A DNA stretch of 64,000 nt from Eulemur rufifrons. Taxonomy: Eukaryota > Chordata > Mammalia > Primates > Lemuridae. Positions within the stretch are counted from its first letter, which is position 1. Every line of letters starts with the position of its first letter. The position numbers and the translations under genes are program-made. Shown one piece after another: positions 1-10,302 of the stretch. The notes under the pieces are model-generated. The model worked only from the letters and a program-made list of their open reading frames with translations. It was not told the origin of the DNA and did not search any database. The stretch spans positions 339,501-403,500 of the forward strand of contig NW_027182934.1 in the NCBI RefSeq assembly GCF_041146395.1, in the 5' to 3' direction.

Positions 1-310
1 GGTTAACAGTTAGGATTAGGCTTAGGGGTTAGGGATATAGTGAAGGTTCAGTGTTAGGGTTAGGTTTAGGGTTCAGGGTTAGGGTTAGTTTTAGGGGTTA
101 TGGTTAGGGTTAGGTGTTAGGTTAGTGTCAGGGTTAGGTCTAGTCGTGAGGGTAAGGTTTAGGGTTAGCTTTAAGAGCTAGGGTTAGGTTTAATGGTTAG
201 GATTAGGATTACGGTTAAAGGTTAGGGTAATGCTCAGGGGTTAGGGTGAAGGGTGAAGGGTTAGGGCTTTTGTTAGGCATAGCGTTGGGGTTAGAACTAA
301 GGGTTCCTGT
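1..310 (+). repeat. Degenerate telomeric linker of the unit (post-B type)
   Basis: Runs of TTAGGG-like hexamers are broken by substitutions and by 5- and 7-mers. No open frame or recognisable element is present. By sequence it continues the linker that follows a B island, although the nearest island upstream in the array is A3 of the previous copy. That mismatch marks the deletion described for 3040-3434. It recurs in every array copy. Confidence 0.85.
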
Positions 311-570
311 CAGTGTTAGGGTTGTAGGCAGCGTTACGGTTAGGCTTAGCGGTGGAGAATTAGGGTTAGGGATTAGGTGTTACAGTTATGACTAGGAGAT
401 AGGGTTAGAATTATGGGATAGGGGATGTTCTCAGGGAATGGGTTATGCATTAACGTTATGTTAAGAGGTTAAAGTTAGGCTCACGGTGAGGTTTACGTGT
501 TAAGGGGAGAAATAGGAACAGGGTTAGGTGCCATGTTCAGGGTTAGGGTTATCTGTTAAAGGTATCATTT
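311..570 (+). repeat. P block: conserved segment just upstream of A islands
   Basis: About 250-260 bp of semi-unique sequence precedes A islands. It contains recognisable words such as TTAGAATTATGGGATAGG and TTATGCATTAA (near 455). Homologous copies lie at about 2059-2306 and 2583-2830 in the same unit. Outside the array, copies lie at about 55,760-56,019, 56,815-57,071 and 58,880-59,139, with inverted copies in the right arm near 60,749-61,000 and 62,466-62,720. P plus A therefore form a conserved module of about 460 bp. I see no known function. Confidence 0.75.
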
Positions 571-778
571 ATGCTTAGCGCACGGGCCCTGTCGGCATTA
601 GGCTGGGGGGAGGTTAGGGGGCTGGGATTGTCACCGGGAACCCACTGTATCGGACTCTGGGTATGGGCCCGTGGATTTCATGCAGGACACAGTGGTAGAG
701 CCTCCTTTCACACATGGCACGGGAGGATTGCAGGCTTTCTAAACTCTAAGAAAGCAAGAAGTCTGAGAATTAGATTTA
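571..778 (+). repeat. Island A1 of the unit
   Basis: About 208 bp of non-telomeric, more GC-balanced sequence. Landmarks are GGGCCC-containing words near the start and at 665-670, TGCAGGAC at 681-688, a CACATGGCA word near 711-719, AGGCTTTCT at 732-740, and an AGTCTGAGAATTAGATTT end that fades into TTAGGG. It is open for 81 codons (571-816), but the last third of that frame is only telomeric repeat read as Val-Arg-type residues. No domain, splice signal or start context supports a gene. It recurs at +3,434 in all copies. Confidence 0.9.
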
Positions 779-1299
779 GGGTTAGGATTATGGTTAGGGT
801 TCAGGATGAAGTGTAGTGTTATGGTGAGGGGATAGGGTTACAGATTAGGGTTACGGTTTAAGGTTACTGTTAGGTTTAACGGTTACAGTTCGTTTTGGGG
901 TTGAGGTTTGCGGATAGGGTTAAGATGAGGGGTCAGGGTTTGGTACAGGGTTAGGGTTGTGTTCGGTTTAGGGTTGAAGATTAGGATTAGGGTTAGGATT
1001 AAAGGTTAGCATGAGAGTTAACGGTTAAGATTAAGGTTAAGGGTTAGGGTTAGGGTTTAGGTTTAGGGTTAAGGGTTAGGGTTAGTTTTAGGGTTAGAGT
1101 TATGTGTTAGGGTTTGTGTTAGAGGTTAGGGTTAGGTTTACTGTTCGTGGTTAGAGTTACGTTTAAGGGTTAGCATTAGGGTTAGGGATTAGGTTTAGGG
1201 TAAGTGTTTAGAGTTAGTGTTGGGCTTTAGGCTCGGGGCTTAGGTTCAGGGTCAGAGGTTAGGGTTGGTGGTAGGGCTTAGATTTAGCGGTCAGTTTAA
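779..1299 (+). repeat. A-to-B linker with conserved pre-B (Q) block
   Basis: Degenerate TTAGGG linker. The last 200 bp or so (about 1060-1299) are recognisably conserved upstream of other B islands (for example 54,815-55,025 and 59,660-59,870) and end in the AGTTTAAGGGCACAGGA word that opens B. Variable array positions 1070, 1101 and 1166 lie here. Confidence 0.8.
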
Positions 1300-1486
1300 G
1301 GGCACAGGACCTGGTTAATCTACGGTGAGAGGGGTGTGGTCGGAGTCACCACAAAAGCACAACATCATTCCCTGGGCCTTGGGACAAAACCTACGTGCAG
1401 GACTCAGGCAGAGCCTCATCTCACACATGGCATGGCTGTATTGTAGGCTTGCTTCACTCTGGGAATGGAAGTAGTGTGAGAATTAG
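1300..1486 (+). repeat. Island B of the unit
   Basis: About 187 bp. It opens with GGGCACAGGACCTG, has TGCAGGAC at 1396-1403, a CACATGGCATGG word at 1424-1435 and TTGTAGGCTT at 1441-1450, and ends in GTGTGAGAATTAG. The order of these words matches island A, so B and A look like diverged copies of one element. Only one B is present per 3,434-bp unit against three A. I see no coding or RNA function. Confidence 0.88.
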
Positions 1487-2058
1487 GGTTAGGTTTGGGG
1501 TTAGGGGTTTCGAGTTAGGGGTTAGGTTTCGAGTCAGGGTCAGGTGCTAGGGATTAGTGGTTAGGTTTAGAGTTAGTGTTAGGGGTTAGGTGTTAAGTCT
1601 GGGTTGGGGGCCAGGGTTAGGTTTAGGGTTGGGGTTAGCGTTAGGGTTAGGGGTTAGGGTTAAGGGATAGGGTTAGGGTTAAGGGTTAGGCTTAGGGTTA
1701 GGGTTCAGGGTTAGGGTTAAGGTTTAGGGTTAGAGTCAGGGTTAAGTGTTAGGGTGAGGCTTAACAGTTAGGGTTAGGGTTAGGGGGTTAGGAATAGGGT
1801 TAGGGTTAAGGGTTAGGTTTATGGTTCAGGTTTAAGGTTAGGATTAGGGGTTAGGGTTAGTGTTAACTGTAGGTCAGTGTTGGGGTTAGATCTCTAGGCA
1901 TTAGCGTATAGGTTAGGGTTAGGGTTAAGTAGGGTTATGTTTAATGGTTAGGATTGGGATTAGCGTTAAGGGTTAGGGTTAAGCTTTAGGGGTTATGACT
2001 AAGGATCAATGGTTAGGGTTATTTTTAGGCGTAGGGTTAGGGTAAGGGTTTTAGGGTT
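1487..2058 (+). repeat. Post-B degenerate telomeric linker
   Basis: TTAGGG-like repeats with many variants; short perfect runs occur near 1660-1720 and 1768-1787. Variable array positions 1643, 1750, 1786 and 1853 lie here. No gene-like content is seen. Confidence 0.85.
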
Positions 2059-2508
2059 AGTGTTAGTGTTGTCGGTAGGGTTAAGGTTAGGGTTGGCGTT
2101 TCAGAATTAGGGATTAGGTGTTATGGTTATGGCTAGGAGTTAGGGTTAGAATTACGGTATAGGGCTTGTTCTCAGGGTGTCATGCATTATCGTTAAGATA
2201 AGGGGTTAAGTTAGGGTTAGGGTGAGGTTTACGTGTTAAGGTGAGCAGTAGGATCAGGGTTAGGTGTTATGTTCTGGGTTAGGGTTATGGGTGTGGGGTA
2301 GGGTTTATGCTTAGGGCACGGGCCCTGTATGCACTAGGAGGCGAAGTTAGGGGTCTGTGATGGTCGCTGGGAGCCCACTCTATCGTACGCAGTGTATGGG
2401 CCTCTGGGTTTCATGCAGGACACTGTGGCAGAGCGGGCTTTCATGCATGGCTTAGTAGGATTGTAGGCTTTCAAAACTCTGAGAAAGCAAGTCTGAGAAT
2501 TAGATTTA
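2059..2508 (+). repeat. P block plus island A2 of the unit
   Basis: P runs about 2059-2306 and A2 2307-2508. In the array, A2 lacks three bases (one AAG of the AAGAAGTCTG stretch, near 2490) that the flanking copy at 53,779-53,983 retains. Its island frame is closed by an in-frame TGA near 2360, whereas the flank copy is open for 82 codons. The most amplified copies thus carry a broken frame, which argues against coding function. Confidence 0.85.
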
Positions 2509-2564
2509 GGGTTAGGATTACGGTACGGTTTAGGGATGAAGATTAGCGATAGGGTGAGGGCTTA

Positions 2565-2592
2565 GGGTTAGGGGTTAGGGTTAGGGTTAGGG
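2565..2592 (+). other. Predicted G-quadruplex motif, once per array unit
   Basis: Five G-runs of three or four (2565-2567, 2571-2574, 2578-2580, 2584-2586, 2590-2592) are separated by TTA loops. This fits the G3+N1-7 pattern and is essentially four consecutive telomeric repeats. It recurs at +3,434 in units 2-15 (the last at 50,641-50,668). In the diverged flank the matching site near 54,040-54,068 has lost one run. Folding is inferred from pattern only. Confidence 0.7.
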
Positions 2593-3039
2593 TTGTTGGC
2601 AGGGTGAAGGTTAGGGTTGGCATTTTAGAATTAGGGATGAGGTGTTAGGGTTATGGCTAGGGGTTAGGATTAGAATTATGGGATAGGGCTTCTTCTCAGG
2701 GTGTTATGCATTAAGGTTAAGATAAGGGGATAAGTTAGGGTTACGGGGAGGTTTATGTTTTAAGGTGAGCAATAGGATCAGGGTCAGGTGCTATGTTCAG
2801 GGTGAGGGTTATCTGTTAGGGGTAGTGTTTATACTTAGCGTACAGGCCCTGTCTGCACTGGGCGGGAGGCTGGGGTTAGGGGGATGGGATTGTCCCCGGG
2901 AACCCACTCTATCATACGCTAGGTATGGGCTCCTGGTTTCATGCAAGAGAGAGCTGCAGAGCCCCCTTTTACTCACGGCATGGGAGGATTTTAGGCTTTC
3001 TAAACTCTAAGAAAGCAAGAAGTCCGAGAATTAGATTTA
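2583..3039 (+). repeat. P block plus island A3 of the unit
   Basis: P runs about 2583-2830 and A3 2831-3039. A3 follows A2 by only 524 bp with no B between them, unlike the roughly 1.7-kb A-to-A distance elsewhere. It contains CCCGGG near 2897-2902. It is open for 81 codons from a GTG at 2765, but this is not supported as a gene. The array copies 14 and 15 and the flank have T at unit position 2976 where other copies have C. Confidence 0.85.
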
Positions 3040-3434
3040 GGGGTAGGATTATGATAATGTTTAGGGTTAGGGTTAGTGTTAAGGTGGGGTCTTAGGGTTA
3101 GGGGTTAGGGTTAGAGGTTAGTGTTAGGTGTAACAGTTACAGTTAGGTTTATGGTTAAGTTTCAGGGTTAGGGTTAAGGTTTGGGTTTAGCGTTTGGCAC
3201 AGGGTTAGGCTTCAGTGTTAGCTTTATGGTTAAAGATTAGGATTAGGGTTAGTGTGAGGGTTAATGGTAAGGGTCAAGATTAAGGGTTAGGGTTGGGGTT
3301 AGGGTTAGGTTTAGGGTTAGGGCTTAGGGTTAGGGGATAGGATTAGGGTTAAGTGTTGGGCTTATGGTTAGGGTTAAAGTTTAGTGTTAGGGTTAATGTT
3401 TAGTGTTATGGTCCAGTTTAAGTGTTAGGGTGAG
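3040..3434 (+). repeat. Post-A3 linker fused to post-B linker
   Basis: The first part resembles the linker after A islands; the last 110 bp or so resemble the linker after B islands. The expected B island is missing: A3 to the next A is 1,174 bp here but 1,714 bp in the flank (54,306 to 56,020). The join lies near unit position 3290. Confidence 0.75.
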
Positions 3435-6400
3435 GGTTAACAGTTAGGATTAGGCTTAGGGGTTAGGGATATAGTGAAGGTTCAGTGTTAGGGTTAGGTT
3501 TAGGGTTCAGGGTTAGGGTTAGTTTTAGGGGTTATGGTTAGGGTTAGGTGTTAGGTTAGTGTCAGGGTTAGGTCTAGTCGTGAGGGTAAGGTTTAGGGTT
3601 AGCTTTAAGAGCTAGGGTTAGGTTTAATGGTTAGGATTAGGATTACGGTTAAAGGTTAGGGTAATGCTCAGGGGTTAGGGTGAAGGGTGAAGGGTTAGGG
3701 CTTTTGTTAGGCATAGCGTTGGGGTTAGAACTAAGGGTTCCTGTCAGTGTTAGGGTTGTAGGCAGCGTTACGGTTAGGCTTAGCGGTGGAGAATTAGGGT
3801 TAGGGATTAGGTGTTACAGTTATGACTAGGAGATAGGGTTAGAATTATGGGATAGGGGATGTTCTCAGGGAATGGGTTATGCATTAACGTTACGTTAAGA
3901 GGTTAAAGTTAGGCTCACGGTGAGGTTTACGTGTTAAGGGGAGAAATAGGAACAGGGTTAGGTGCCATGTTCAGGGTTAGGGTTATCTGTTAAAGGTATC
4001 ATTTATGCTTAGCGCACGGGCCCTGTCGGCATTAGGCTGGGGGGAGGTTAGGGGGCTGGGATTGTCACCGGGAACCCACTGTATCGGACTCTGGGTATGG
4101 GCCCGTGGATTTCATGCAGGACACAGTGGTAGAGCCTCCTTTCACACATGGCACGGGAGGATTGCAGGCTTTCTAAACTCTAAGAAAGCAAGAAGTCTGA
4201 GAATTAGATTTAGGGTTAGGATTATGGTTAGGGTTCAGGATGAAGTGTAGTGTTATGGTGAGGGGATAGGGTTACAGATTAGGGTTACGGTTTAAGGTTA
4301 CTGTTAGGTTTAACGGTTACAGTTCGTTTTGGGGTTGAGGTTTGCGGATAGGGTTAAGATGAGGGGTCAGGGTTTGGTACAGGGTTAGGGTTGTGTTCGG
4401 TTTAGGGTTGAAGATTAGGATTAGGGTTAGGATTAAAGGTTAGCATGAGAGTTAACGGTTAAGATTAAGGTTAAGGGTTAGGGTTAGGGTTTAGGTTTAG
4501 GGTTAAGGGTTAGGGTTAGTTTTAGGGTTAGAGTTATGTGTTAGGGTTTGTGTTAGAGGTTAGGGTTAGGTTTACTGTTCGTGGTTAGAGTTACGTTTAG
4601 GGGTTAGCATTAGGGTTAGGGATTAGGTTTAGGGTAAGTGTTTAGAGTTAGTGTTGGGCTTTAGGCTCGGGGCTTAGGTTCAGGGTCAGAGGTTAGGGTT
4701 GGTGGTAGGGCTTAGATTTAGCGGTCAGTTTAAGGGCACAGGACCTGGTTAATCTACGGTGAGAGGGGTGTGGTCGGAGTCACCACAAAAGCACAACATC
4801 ATTCCCTGGGCCTTGGGACAAAACCTACGTGCAGGACTCAGGCAGAGCCTCATCTCACACATGGCATGGCTGTATTGTAGGCTTGCTTCACTCTGGGAAT
4901 GGAAGTAGTGTGAGAATTAGGGTTAGGTTTGGGGTTAGGGGTTTCGAGTTAGGGGTTAGGTTTCGAGTCAGGGTCAGGTGCTAGGGATTAGTGGTTAGGT
5001 TTAGAGTTAGTGTTAGGGGTTAGGTGTTAAGTCTGGGTTGGGGGCCAGGGTTAGGTTTAGGGTTGGGGTTAGCGTTAGGGTTAGGGGTTAGGGTTAAGGG
5101 ATAGGGTTAGGGTTAAGGGTTAGGCTTAGGGTTAGGGTTCAGGGTTAGGGTTAAGGTTTAGGGTTAGAGTCAGGGTTAAGTGTTAGGGTGAGGCTTAACA
5201 GTTAGGGTTAGGGTTAGGGAGTTAGGAATAGGGTTAGGGTTAAGGGTTAGGTTTATGGTTCAGGTTTAAGGTTAGGATTAGGGGTTAGGGTTAGTGTTAA
5301 CTGTAGGTCAGTGTTGGGGTTAGATCTCTAGGCATTAGCGTATAGGTTAGGGTTAGGGTTAAGTAGGGTTATGTTTAATGGTTAGGATTGGGATTAGCGT
5401 TAAGGGTTAGGGTTAAGCTTTAGGGGTTATGACTAAGGATCAATGGTTAGGGTTATTTTTAGGCGTAGGGTTAGGGTAAGGGTTTTAGGGTTAGTGTTAG
5501 TGTTGTCGGTAGGGTTAAGGTTAGGGTTGGCGTTTCAGAATTAGGGATTAGGTGTTATGGTTATGGCTAGGAGTTAGGGTTAGAATTACGGTATAGGGCT
5601 TGTTCTCAGGGTGTCATGCATTATCGTTAAGATAAGGGGTTAAGTTAGGGTTAGGGTGAGGTTTACGTGTTAAGGTGAGCAGTAGGATCAGGGTTAGGTG
5701 TTATGTTCTGGGTTAGGGTTATGGGTGTGGGGTAGGGTTTATGCTTAGGGCACGGGCCCTGTATGCACTAGGAGGCGAAGTTAGGGGTCTGTGATGGTCG
5801 CTGGGAGCCCACTCTATCGTACGCAGTGTATGGGCCTCTGGGTTTCATGCAGGACACTGTGGCAGAGCGGGCTTTCATGCATGGCTTAGTAGGATTGTAG
5901 GCTTTCAAAACTCTGAGAAAGCAAGTCTGAGAATTAGATTTAGGGTTAGGATTACGGTACGGTTTAGGGATGAAGATTAGCGATAGGGTGAGGGCTTAGG
6001 GTTAGGGGTTAGGGTTAGGGTTAGGGTTGTTGGCAGGGTGAAGGTTAGGGTTGGCATTTTAGAATTAGGGATGAGGTGTTAGGGTTATGGCTAGGGGTTA
6101 GGATTAGAATTATGGGATAGGGCTTCTTCTCAGGGTGTTATGCATTAAGGTTAAGATAAGGGGATAAGTTAGGGTTACGGGGAGGTTTATGTTTTAAGGT
6201 GAGCAATAGGATCAGGGTCAGGTGCTATGTTCAGGGTGAGGGTTATCTGTTAGGGGTAGTGTTTATACTTAGCGTACAGGCCCTGTCTGCACTGGGCGGG
6301 AGGCTGGGGTTAGGGGGATGGGATTGTCCCCGGGAACCCACTCTATCATACGCTAGGTATGGGCTCCTGGTTTCATGCAAGAGAGAGCTGCAGAGCCCCC

Positions 6401-6868
6401 TTTTACTCACGGCATGGGAGGATTTTAGGCTTTCTAAACTCTAAGAAAGCAAGAAGTCCGAGAATTAGATTTAGGGGTAGGATTATGATAATGTTTAGGG
6501 TTAGGGTTAGTGTTAAGGTGGGGTCTTAGGGTTAGGGGTTAGGGTTAGAGGTTAGTGTTAGGTGTAACAGTTACAGTTAGGTTTATGGTTAAGTTTCAGG
6601 GTTAGGGTTAAGGTTTGGGTTTAGCGTTTGGCACAGGGTTAGGCTTCAGTGTTAGCTTTATGGTTAAAGATTAGGATTAGGGTTAGTGTGAGGGTTAATG
6701 GTAAGGGTCAAGATTAAGGGTTAGGGTTGGGGTTAGGGTTAGGTTTAGGGTTAGGGCTTAGGGTTAGGGGATAGGATTAGGGTTAAGTGTTGGGCTTATG
6801 GTTAGGGTTAAAGTTTAGTGTTAGGGTTAATGTTTAGTGTTATGGTCCAGTTTAAGTGTTAGGGTGAG
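3435..6868 (+). repeat. Array unit 2
   Basis: Same four islands (A1 4005, B 4734, A2 5741, A3 6265). It carries G at unit position 1166 and a private G-to-A change at unit position 1786 (5220) inside a run of five G. Confidence 0.95.
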
Positions 6869-9800
6869 GGTTAACAGTTAGGATTAGGCTTAGGGGTTAG
6901 GGATATAGTGAAGGTTCAGTGTTAGGGTTAGGTTTAGGGTTCAGGGTTAGGGTTAGTTTTAGGGGTTATGGTTAGGGTTAGGTGTTAGGTTAGTGTCAGG
7001 GTTAGGTCTAGTCGTGAGGGTAAGGTTTAGGGTTAGCTTTAAGAGCTAGGGTTAGGTTTAATGGTTAGGATTAGGATTACGGTTAAAGGTTAGGGTAATG
7101 CTCAGGGGTTAGGGTGAAGGGTGAAGGGTTAGGGCTTTTGTTAGGCATAGCGTTGGGGTTAGAACTAAGGGTTCCTGTCAGTGTTAGGGTTGTAGGCAGC
7201 GTTACGGTTAGGCTTAGCGGTGGAGAATTAGGGTTAGGGATTAGGTGTTACAGTTATGACTAGGAGATAGGGTTAGAATTATGGGATAGGGGATGTTCTC
7301 AGGGAATGGGTTATGCATTAACGTTACGTTAAGAGGTTAAAGTTAGGCTCACGGTGAGGTTTACGTGTTAAGGGGAGAAATAGGAACAGGGTTAGGTGCC
7401 ATGTTCAGGGTTAGGGTTATCTGTTAAAGGTATCATTTATGCTTAGCGCACGGGCCCTGTCGGCATTAGGCTGGGGGGAGGTTAGGGGGCTGGGATTGTC
7501 ACCGGGAACCCACTGTATCGGACTCTGGGTATGGGCCCGTGGATTTCATGCAGGACACAGTGGTAGAGCCTCCTTTCACACATGGCACGGGAGGATTGCA
7601 GGCTTTCTAAACTCTAAGAAAGCAAGAAGTCTGAGAATTAGATTTAGGGTTAGGATTATGGTTAGGGTTCAGGATGAAGTGTAGTGTTATGGTGAGGGGA
7701 TAGGGTTACAGATTAGGGTTACGGTTTAAGGTTACTGTTAGGTTTAACGGTTACAGTTCGTTTTGGGGTTGAGGTTTGCGGATAGGGTTAAGATGAGGGG
7801 TCAGGGTTTGGTACAGGGTTAGGGTTGTGTTCGGTTTAGGGTTGAAGATTAGGATTAGGGTTAGGATTAAAGGTTAGCATGAGAGTTAACGGTTAAGATT
7901 AAGGTTAAGGGTTAGGGTTAGGGTTTAGGTTTAGGGTTAAGGGTTAGGGTTAGTTTTAGGGTTAGAGTTATGTGTTAGGGTTTGTGTTAGAGGTTAGGGT
8001 TAGGTTTACTGTTCGTGGTTAGAGTTACGTTTAGGGGTTAGCATTAGGGTTAGGGATTAGGTTTAGGGTAAGTGTTTAGAGTTAGTGTTGGGCTTTAGGC
8101 TCGGGGCTTAGGTTCAGGGTCAGAGGTTAGGGTTGGTGGTAGGGCTTAGATTTAGCGGTCAGTTTAAGGGCACAGGACCTGGTTAATCTACGGTGAGAGG
8201 GGTGTGGTCGGAGTCACCACAAAAGCACAACATCATTCCCTGGGCCTTGGGACAAAACCTACGTGCAGGACTCAGGCAGAGCCTCATCTCACACATGGCA
8301 TGGCTGTATTGTAGGCTTGCTTCACTCTGGGAATGGAAGTAGTGTGAGAATTAGGGTTAGGTTTGGGGTTAGGGGTTTCGAGTTAGGGGTTAGGTTTCGA
8401 GTCAGGGTCAGGTGCTAGGGATTAGTGGTTAGGTTTAGAGTTAGTGTTAGGGGTTAGGTGTTAAGTCTGGGTTGGGGGCCAGGGTTAGGTTTAGGGTTGG
8501 GGTTAGCGTTAGGGTTAGGGGTTAGGGTTAAGGGATAGGGTTAGGGTTAAGGGTTAGGCTTAGGGTTAGGGTTCAGGGTTAGGGTTAAGGTTTAGGGTTA
8601 GAGTCAGGGTTAAGTGTTAGGGTGAGGCTTAACAGTTAGGGTTAGGGTTAGGGGGTTAGGAATAGGGTTAGGGTTAAGGGTTAGGTTTATGGTTCAGGTT
8701 TAAGGTTAGGATTAGGGGTTAGGGTTAGTGTTAACTGTAGGTCAGTGTTGGGGTTAGATCTCTAGGCATTAGCGTATAGGTTAGGGTTAGGGTTAAGTAG
8801 GGTTATGTTTAATGGTTAGGATTGGGATTAGCGTTAAGGGTTAGGGTTAAGCTTTAGGGGTTATGACTAAGGATCAATGGTTAGGGTTATTTTTAGGCGT
8901 AGGGTTAGGGTAAGGGTTTTAGGGTTAGTGTTAGTGTTGTCGGTAGGGTTAAGGTTAGGGTTGGCGTTTCAGAATTAGGGATTAGGTGTTATGGTTATGG
9001 CTAGGAGTTAGGGTTAGAATTACGGTATAGGGCTTGTTCTCAGGGTGTCATGCATTATCGTTAAGATAAGGGGTTAAGTTAGGGTTAGGGTGAGGTTTAC
9101 GTGTTAAGGTGAGCAGTAGGATCAGGGTTAGGTGTTATGTTCTGGGTTAGGGTTATGGGTGTGGGGTAGGGTTTATGCTTAGGGCACGGGCCCTGTATGC
9201 ACTAGGAGGCGAAGTTAGGGGTCTGTGATGGTCGCTGGGAGCCCACTCTATCGTACGCAGTGTATGGGCCTCTGGGTTTCATGCAGGACACTGTGGCAGA
9301 GCGGGCTTTCATGCATGGCTTAGTAGGATTGTAGGCTTTCAAAACTCTGAGAAAGCAAGTCTGAGAATTAGATTTAGGGTTAGGATTACGGTACGGTTTA
9401 GGGATGAAGATTAGCGATAGGGTGAGGGCTTAGGGTTAGGGGTTAGGGTTAGGGTTAGGGTTGTTGGCAGGGTGAAGGTTAGGGTTGGCATTTTAGAATT
9501 AGGGATGAGGTGTTAGGGTTATGGCTAGGGGTTAGGATTAGAATTATGGGATAGGGCTTCTTCTCAGGGTGTTATGCATTAAGGTTAAGATAAGGGGATA
9601 AGTTAGGGTTACGGGGAGGTTTATGTTTTAAGGTGAGCAATAGGATCAGGGTCAGGTGCTATGTTCAGGGTGAGGGTTATCTGTTAGGGGTAGTGTTTAT
9701 ACTTAGCGTACAGGCCCTGTCTGCACTGGGCGGGAGGCTGGGGTTAGGGGGATGGGATTGTCCCCGGGAACCCACTCTATCATACGCTAGGTATGGGCTC

Positions 9801-10302
9801 CTGGTTTCATGCAAGAGAGAGCTGCAGAGCCCCCTTTTACTCACGGCATGGGAGGATTTTAGGCTTTCTAAACTCTAAGAAAGCAAGAAGTCCGAGAATT
9901 AGATTTAGGGGTAGGATTATGATAATGTTTAGGGTTAGGGTTAGTGTTAAGGTGGGGTCTTAGGGTTAGGGGTTAGGGTTAGAGGTTAGTGTTAGGTGTA
10001 ACAGTTACAGTTAGGTTTATGGTTAAGTTTCAGGGTTAGGGTTAAGGTTTGGGTTTAGCGTTTGGCACAGGGTTAGGCTTCAGTGTTAGCTTTATGGTTA
10101 AAGATTAGGATTAGGGTTAGTGTGAGGGTTAATGGTAAGGGTCAAGATTAAGGGTTAGGGTTGGGGTTAGGGTTAGGTTTAGGGTTAGGGCTTAGGGTTA
10201 GGGGATAGGATTAGGGTTAAGTGTTGGGCTTATGGTTAGGGTTAAAGTTTAGTGTTAGGGTTAATGTTTAGTGTTATGGTCCAGTTTAAGTGTTAGGGTG
10301 AG
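6869..10302 (+). repeat. Array unit 3
   Basis: Same four islands (A1 7439, B 8168, A2 9175, A3 9699). It carries G at unit position 1166 and otherwise the array majority state. Confidence 0.95.

Larger units (their letters stand above)
1..3434 (+). repeat. Array unit 1 (reference copy)
   Basis: The phase is set by the window start, not by biology. It is the only copy with T at unit position 469 (all others C). It has A at unit position 1166 and A at 3378. Island starts are A1 571, B 1300, A2 2307 and A3 2831; add 3,434 per copy to obtain every other copy. Confidence 0.95.

Noticed and set aside
571..778. Island as a known SINE or DNA transposon
   Set aside because: I see no terminal inverted repeats, target-site duplications, poly-A tail or tRNA-like A and B boxes that I could support. 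An ancient element cannot be excluded.
571..816. 81-codon ORF repeated every 3,434 bp as a small gene family
   Set aside because: It is an island with few stops followed by telomeric repeat in frame. There is no domain, no splice or promoter context, and the paralogous A2 frame is closed in all array copies.
571..1486. Islands as a CRISPR array or phage-type repeat
   Set aside because: Spacing is 0.5-1.3 kb of degenerate telomeric DNA, not short unique spacers, and there are no cas or phage genes.
2765..3010. 81-codon ORF starting with GTG, repeated every 3,434 bp
   Set aside because: It begins in P-block linker at a non-ATG start and crosses island A3 in a frame that is not kept as the main frame in other A copies. 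Treated as a shadow of the repeat.
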